Positions 58,935 through 64,000 of a DNA stretch of 64,000 nt are shown in pieces. Both the position numbers and the translations under genes were made by a program. The notes under the pieces are model-generated. The model was not told where the DNA came from and did not search any database. It was given only the letters and a program-made list of their open reading frames with translations. Within the stretch, counting starts at the first letter, position 1. Every line of letters starts with the position of its first letter. The stretch spans positions 522,565-586,564 of the forward strand of contig JAXHMA010000001.1 in NCBI GenBank assembly GCA_034521835.1, written 5' to 3'. Origin of the DNA: JAMQKA01 sp034521835 (GTDB lineage: Bacteria; Bacteroidota; Rhodothermia; Balneolales; Balneolaceae).

Positions 58935-60977
58935 TTATCGGGTTTCCTGCGGATTATTTTGTTCGAGTTTCAGCACCCAGAGTCCCGAATTCCAATCAGA
59001 AACGAAAATATGTCCCTTGTAAGGTTGAGGTCCCCAGGTCATGGCGGCGTTGGGAACGATCGCTTCGTGGTGCATCGGCAGGAATTTTGCAATTTCTCGT
59101 CCCTGCTCGTACAGGTCACCCATTAACTCACCGGAAATATCCACGACGCGAAGCCCGCCATTGTAGTAGGCCACATACAGCGTATCGTCTTTGACCCAGA
59201 AATTATGTGTGCCTGCTTCCGGAACCTGGTAGCGAGCCACCTCTTTCGGGCTGTCCCACCCATCCTCAAATTTTATGAAATGGATCCAACCGGCAGGAAT
59301 AGTAGGTTTATCTTGAAAGTAGAGTCCATTGGGAAACGCCTCATCGCCGGCGACTACGTAGAAATCTCCTGTTGATTGACTTTTAAACGGGAACGCGGCG
59401 TGATTCCATCCGCTGGGATAGGTGTAACTGCCCAGTTTCACCGGGTTCTCTGGCGATCCAGCACCCACGTTGTGTTTTTCCGGGCTATTTGCGTGCCGGG
59501 TGCTGCCGACATCCACCATCACTACGCCATCATTCCAATTGGAAGAGTACGCGATGCCGTTTTCAACCCACACATCATGCACGGCGTGGCCGGGGGTATC
59601 CAGCTCAAAGCGGCTCAACGGTTTGGGGTTGGCCGGATCCTCAATGTTGATGATATCATAGCGGCGACCGTCGTTGACGGCAAATACGTGATCATTCCAG
59701 ATGAAGGCGTTATGGACTTCACCCGTAAGTCCCTCATTATACTCAGTAATCTTTTTCACATTGCGGGGATCGCTGACATCGCAAAATTACGATGCCGTTT
59801 TTCCGGTCGGCATGCTCCCTCACGCGTAATTACACAGATGCGCCCATCCTCGGACACTTTAACATCGTTGACGGTGCGAGCGTCAACAGTCACGGTATCG
59901 ATGATCTGTAGTTTGGATGGATTGGTTACATCCCAGAAATAAGCTTCCCCGCCGGCCCCCCAGGTTCCGGTCACGGCATAATCGCGGCCGTCCACGCCTT
60001 CCCAGACCCAGAGATCGGAAGTGTGCTTGTCCAGCACTTCGCCATGGCCCACCAACTCAATATTTTTCTGCACATTTCGGGGCAACACGCGGATACTCTG
60101 CTCATCTGCGGCGCTGCCTGATTTGGCCATCAGCGTGTAGGTTCCTGGTTTGTTGGCTACGAAACGGCCATCCTGCTCTATTTTTCCGGCCGCTCCTTGT
60201 CCACGCTCTGGGGCGCGCAGATGGACAAAAGCGTAAGTAACCGGGACATCTTCTACTTTATTTCCATCTGCGTTAAGGGGGCTGGCGGTTAGGTGTACCA
60301 CATCACCAGTACGAACTTCGGAAGCATCTGTCGTAAGATTTATACTGGCAACCGGGTTTTCCCGGACGGTAATCTCCGAACTGTTTGTTATCGATTCTGT
60401 CGTTGCTGTGAGAGTGATGGTACCCGGTTTCAGGGTGCGGAGCTGTCCCAAACGAGTTGACGGTTGCCACGCTTTGGTCAGAACTGCTGAATTCCACCTC
60501 AACCTTTTCACGGGTAAGTCCTTTGGCGTCGGTTACCGTGTATTCCAGCGGAAGGGTCGTTTCGGCATAGATGGCAGCTGGCAGGCCGTTCAGTGTTATC
60601 CCCTTAAGGGGCGGATAGGCTACATCCACAGGTATGATTTTGGTCAACTGCGGGTCCCGGTTAGCCGCCACGGCTACAATTTGATACGAACCGGGTTTCA
60701 GGGCTTTGACTTCTCCCGCTGGGGTGACCGAGACGGATTTTCGGGCTCTTGAGTAGAAGATGACGGTATCCTGGGTGGCGTTCCCTCGCTCATCACGTAC
60801 GGTAGCCTGTAATGAAAGTTCTTCATCTACCTGCATAGACAGGTCGGAGGGAGTTATCTCGATGGACGCCGTTCTCAACTCGTTTTGGGCGAAGACAATA
60901 AAGGGTAAAAACAGCAGGAAGAACAGGCCGGTAATGGAAGTTCTGACGGGGGACCCGGATGAGAGCATAACTGGCAT
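58935..60977 (-). CDS. Secreted LVIVD-repeat protein with Ig-like domains (about three frameshifts)
   Basis: About 675 residues joined. Signal peptide (TGLFFLLFLPFIVFAQNE), then two or more bacterial Ig-like domains (SIEITPSDLSMQVDEELSLQ; ASINLTTDASEVRTGDVVHL), then LVIVD-type propeller repeats (VWEGVDGRDYAVTGTWGAGG, VFAVNDGRRYDIINIEDPAN, DTLYVAYYNGGLRVVDISGE, GHIFVSDWNSGLWVLKLEQN). Frames change near 60450, 59810 and 59770. The repaired joins read EGA.DRKNGIVILDVSDPRNVKK, matching the repeat consensus. Function unknown; LVIVD proteins are abundant at surfaces of marine Bacteroidota. Upstream partner of the YncE-like gene. Confidence 0.78.
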
Positions 60978-61105
60978 ATTAAAGTTTAAAAATTGCAGAA
61001 ACTAAATCATTGAACAAAGAATAAGATAAAATAGAAAACTACGGGATGCACGACTGATATTCTTGAACGGCAGAATAAAGAACGTTACGTTTTTGCTAAA
61101 TTTAC

Positions 61106-61822
61106 ATGGAGACAGATACAATGAATTTACATGTTTTTCAGCACGTTCCTTACGAGGGACCAGCGGCTCTGCAGGAGTGGGCTGATTTAAACAAGCATTC
61201 GGTTTCGATCTCTAATTTCTATGAAAAAACAACCTTGCCAAATCCGCAACAAGTGGGGCTTCTGATCGTACTTGGCGGGCCGATGGGGGTCTATGAAGAG
61301 GGTCGCTATCCATGGCTTAAGAAAGAAAAAGCTTATCTCAAAAATTATATAGAACGAGGAGGTAAGATACTGGGAATTTGCTTGGGTGCCCAACTGATAG
61401 CCAAAGCAATGGGCGCCGAGGTATATCCGCATACTCAAAAAGAGATCGGTTGGTATCCAGTGGAGTGGAGCCCGGAATTACGAGAGCATTCTCGCTACGG
61501 TTTTCTGCCCGATAAGCAGCCGGTGCTGCACTGGCATGGTGATACATTTGATATTCCCGAACGGGCCATTAATATTGGCCAGAGTACCGCTTGTAAACGC
61601 CAGGGATTTCTGATGAGAGATAACATACTGGCCCTGCAGTTTCACCTCGAAATGACCCGGAAGAGCCTGCAGATGCTTGCAGAAAACAGTGAAGATGAGC
61701 TGGCCAAAGGTGGAAAGTTTGTGCAAACATCAAGTGAACTGCTGGATCGAGATCACCCCTTTCGTCAATGCAATCAAACACTGTTTACATTGTTAGATAA
61801 TTTTGTCGGTGAATCTCAGTAA
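61106..61822 (+). CDS. Class I glutamine amidotransferase-like protein
   Basis: 238 residues, or 233 from the second ATG at 61121, which aligns better with the family start MNLHVFQHVPYEG. Catalytic Cys in KILGICLGAQLIAKAMG and His/Glu in ILALQFHLEMT complete the class I triad. The oxyanion strand is LLIVLGGPMGVYEEG. Stand-alone members of this type (GMP synthase-like) either transfer glutamine ammonia to an unknown acceptor or act as gamma-glutamyl hydrolases. Cytosolic. Not linked to purine genes here; acceptor unknown. Confidence 0.85.
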   Translation: METDTMNLHVFQHVPYEGPAALQEWADLNKHSVSISNFYEKTTLPNPQQVGLLIVLGGPMGVYEEGRYPWLKKEKAYLKNYIERGGKILGICLGAQLIAKAMGAEVYPHTQKEIGWYPVEWSPELREHSRYGFLPDKQPVLHWHGDTFDIPERAINIGQSTACKRQGFLMRDNILALQFHLEMTRKSLQMLAENSEDELAKGGKFVQTSSELLDRDHPFRQCNQTLFTLLDNFVGESQ

Positions 61823-62037
61823 AGCACGTATTCCTGTTCATTACACCATTAAGAAAGCCGATAAGTTAATGAGGGTCAGGCGCGCAGTTTGCCCTGTAAA
61901 TTTACCCGCATCTTCAGTACTTTGTCATACAGATTTCGAAATTCCAGAACGTTATTCCGTTACGATACAGAACACTGTTTTTTAATCTTTTGTTATAACC
62001 ATCCTCATCAACTATCCTTTTAAAAAGTTTCAGCTAA

Positions 62038-64000
62038 ATGAGTATTAATTTTGATAAAGAACGATTTTGGCATCGCCATATCGGTCCCGATGACGAGCAG
62101 ATAAAAGAGATGCTAAAAACGGTTGGAGCCGACTCCCTCGACCAGCTAATGGATGAAACAGTCCCCGCCGGCATCCATCTGGCAGAGAGCCTGGAGCTGG
62201 AAGAGCCGATGAGTGAGTACCGGTTCCTGGAAGAGTTCCGGGAGATCGCCTCGAAAAATGAGATTTTTAAATCGTTCCTGGGAATGGGATATTATGAAAC
62301 ACTGACTTCGAACGTCATCCAGCGAAATGTACTTGAAAATCCCGGCTGGTATACCTCCTATACGCCTTACCAGGCCGAGATATCGCAGGGCCGGCTGGAG
62401 GCGTTAATTAATTTTCAGACCATGGTTTCCGATCTGACGGGGCTTGAACTGGCGAATGCTTCTCTGCTGGATGAAGGAACGGCTGCCGCTGAGGGTATGT
62501 CGATGCTGCATTCTGCCAGGCGCGGGGCCAAACGAAAAAAAGCGAACAGTTTTTCGTCGGAGCTGCGTCATCCTCAGACGATCGATATACTGAAGGGACG
62601 AGCTGAACCCCAGAATATCGAGCTAGTTATCGGGGATCATAAAGAACTCGACCTTACCGATGCCGAGCTGTTTGGTATATTGCTGCAGTACCCGGCTACT
62701 GATGGGGAGGTTTATGATTACAGCAATATTATTGAAGCGGCAAAAGACCAGGATGTTAAGACCGTAGTGGCCGCTGACCTCCTGAGCCTTACGCTGCTTA
62801 CCCCTCCCGGTGAAATGGGAGCGGATGTGGTGGTCGGTTCAACCCAGCGATTTGGCATCCCAATGGGATATGGTGGCCCGCATGCTGCTTATTTCGCCAC
62901 TCGAGAAGAGTACCAGCGCAAGGTACCCGGACGCATCATTGGGGTAACACAGGATGCCGAGGGGAATCCCGCTTACCGTATGGCACTACAGACCCGAGAG
63001 CAGCACATCCGCCGCGAAAAAGCTACCTCCAACATCTGTACGGCCCAGGTTCTGCTTGCCGTCATGGCTGGTTTTTATGGCGTCTATCACGGCCCGGAGG
63101 GACTTCGCCGCATTGCTGAGCGTATTCACGGCCTGACTAAGATCGCTCACCAGGCCCTCGAGAAAATCGGGTTTGAAATAGCAAATGAATATTATTTCGA
63201 TACCTTGAAAGTGAACACGAACAGAGTGCAGCAGCAGTCGATACGAATCCAGGCGCTGAAACAGGAGGTAAACTTCCGCTATTTTGATGACGGCTCGATC
63301 GGCCTTTCGTTCGATGAAGTAAAAGACCTGCAGGATGTGGCCCAAGTACTGGATATATTTACAAAGGCAACGGGTAAGGAAGCAGATATTGACCTGCACC
63401 AGATGGCTGATGAGACTGATGTTGACTATCCAGCTTCACTTTTGCGGGAGAGCAGCTACATGAAGCACCCGGTGTTTAACCTCTATCATTCAGAGCATGA
63501 GTTGCTTCGCTACCTGAAAGAGCTGGAAAATCGGGATCTTTCACTGGTCCATTCCATGATTTCCCTGGGATCCTGCACCATGAAATTAAACGCAACGGCC
63601 GAGATGATTCCGCTGAGCTGGCCTGAGTTTGCCAGATGTCGATCCCTTTGCACCTACCGACCAGGCAGAGGGTTATCACAAACTGTTTGATAAACTGAAA
63701 GAGCAGTTGCAGGCGATCACCGGGCTTTACCTCGATTTCACTGCAGCCCAACTCTGGCGCGCAGGGTGAATATGCCGGATTGATGGCGATCCGCGCATAC
63801 CACAAAGATCGGGATGAGGGACACCGAAATATTACGATTGTGCCAGATTCAGCCCATGGCACCGATCCCGCAAGTGCCGTGATGGCGGGAATGGAAGTTG
63901 TAGTTACCAAGTGTGATGAGCACGGAAATATTGATCTTGATGACCTTCGCCAAAAAGTGGAAGCCAATCGGGACGCGCGGCAATAATGATTTCACGATCG
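62038..64000 (+). CDS. gcvP: Glycine dehydrogenase (glycine cleavage P-protein), 3' end outside the window (frameshifts)
   Basis: About 650 of the usual ~950 residues are in the window. N-terminal half (1-~420): FWHRHIGPDDEQIKEML, FLGMGYYETLTSNVIQRNVL, NPGWYTSYTPYQAEISQGRL, GADVVVGSTQRFGIPMGYGG. C-terminal half begins near HDLSLVHSMISLGSCTMKLN-like sequence (LSLVHSMISLGSCTMKLNAT). Frames change near 63630, 63720 and again near 63980. The repaired parts read DVDPFAPTDQAEGYHKLFDK, SLQPNSGAQGEYAGLMAIRA and IVPDSAHGTDPASAVMAGME. PLP-dependent decarboxylation of glycine with lipoyl H-protein as acceptor. No glycine riboswitch was recognised upstream. Confidence 0.9.

Noticed and set aside
61823..62037. 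Glycine riboswitch in the gcvP leader
   Set aside because: No glycine aptamer core recognised in the 215-base leader.

Overview
The window looks like a chromosome segment of a marine or halophilic member of the Balneolota/Bacteroidota group. The support is a C-terminal type A type IX secretion (T9SS) sorting domain with the PNPFNPSTTI-type core on a large surface protein, several HisKA_2 kinases with the EIHHRVKNNLA H-box, a GH140-like hydrolase, SD-poor gene starts and lipoprotein signals. No rRNA, tRNA, CRISPR array or intact prophage was seen.

Layout. 0-9 kb: the 3' part of a GH140-like glycosidase, a broken GC-rich IS1380-type transposase, a Tat-exported aldo/keto reductase, thioredoxin, a glycosyltransferase, an atypical SDR, an acetyltransferase-like protein, and a 369-bp inverted-repeat element. 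9-15.4 kb: exported proteins (DUF5694-like, two lipoproteins, and a ~1,300-residue beta-propeller/Fn3 protein with a T9SS signal). 15.4-16.9 kb: gene-free and built of degenerate repeats. 16.9-34.3 kb: a signalling island with six histidine kinases, a KaiC-like double ATPase, two LuxR/NarL regulators and two stand-alone receiver-like proteins. Three adjacent kinases form a module-shuffled family, and several receivers and one kinase lack key catalytic residues. 34.3-36.7 kb: a Gfo/Idh/MocA oxidoreductase and an exported endonuclease/phosphatase. 37-48 kb: a compact ten-gene minus-strand cluster (metallophosphoesterase, GMC oxidoreductase, alpha/beta hydrolase, acetoacetate decarboxylase-like protein, three small membrane proteins, patatin, peptidoglycan amidase, membrane coiled-coil protein). 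An otherwise unrecognised C-terminal module is shared by its GMC oxidoreductase and its patatin. 48.5-57.6 kb: an MFS permease, a GAF kinase, a YdbS/YdbT-like PH-domain pair, a front-end-type fatty acid desaturase, a receiver and a ZIP transporter. 57.7-61 kb: two secreted propeller or LVIVD-repeat proteins. 61-64 kb: a glutamine amidotransferase and the 5' two thirds of gcvP.

Quality caveat. At least 24 single-base frameshifts interrupt otherwise well-preserved genes, including the housekeeping gcvP. Many can be repaired by adding one base to a C, G or A run. I read most as sequencing or assembly errors and annotate such genes as one locus, stating where the frame changes. The transposase is the one most likely to be truly dead.

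The two places most likely to hold something undescribed are the KaiC/pseudo-receiver signalling island with its mosaic kinases, and the 37-48 kb lipid/cell-envelope cluster with the shared module.
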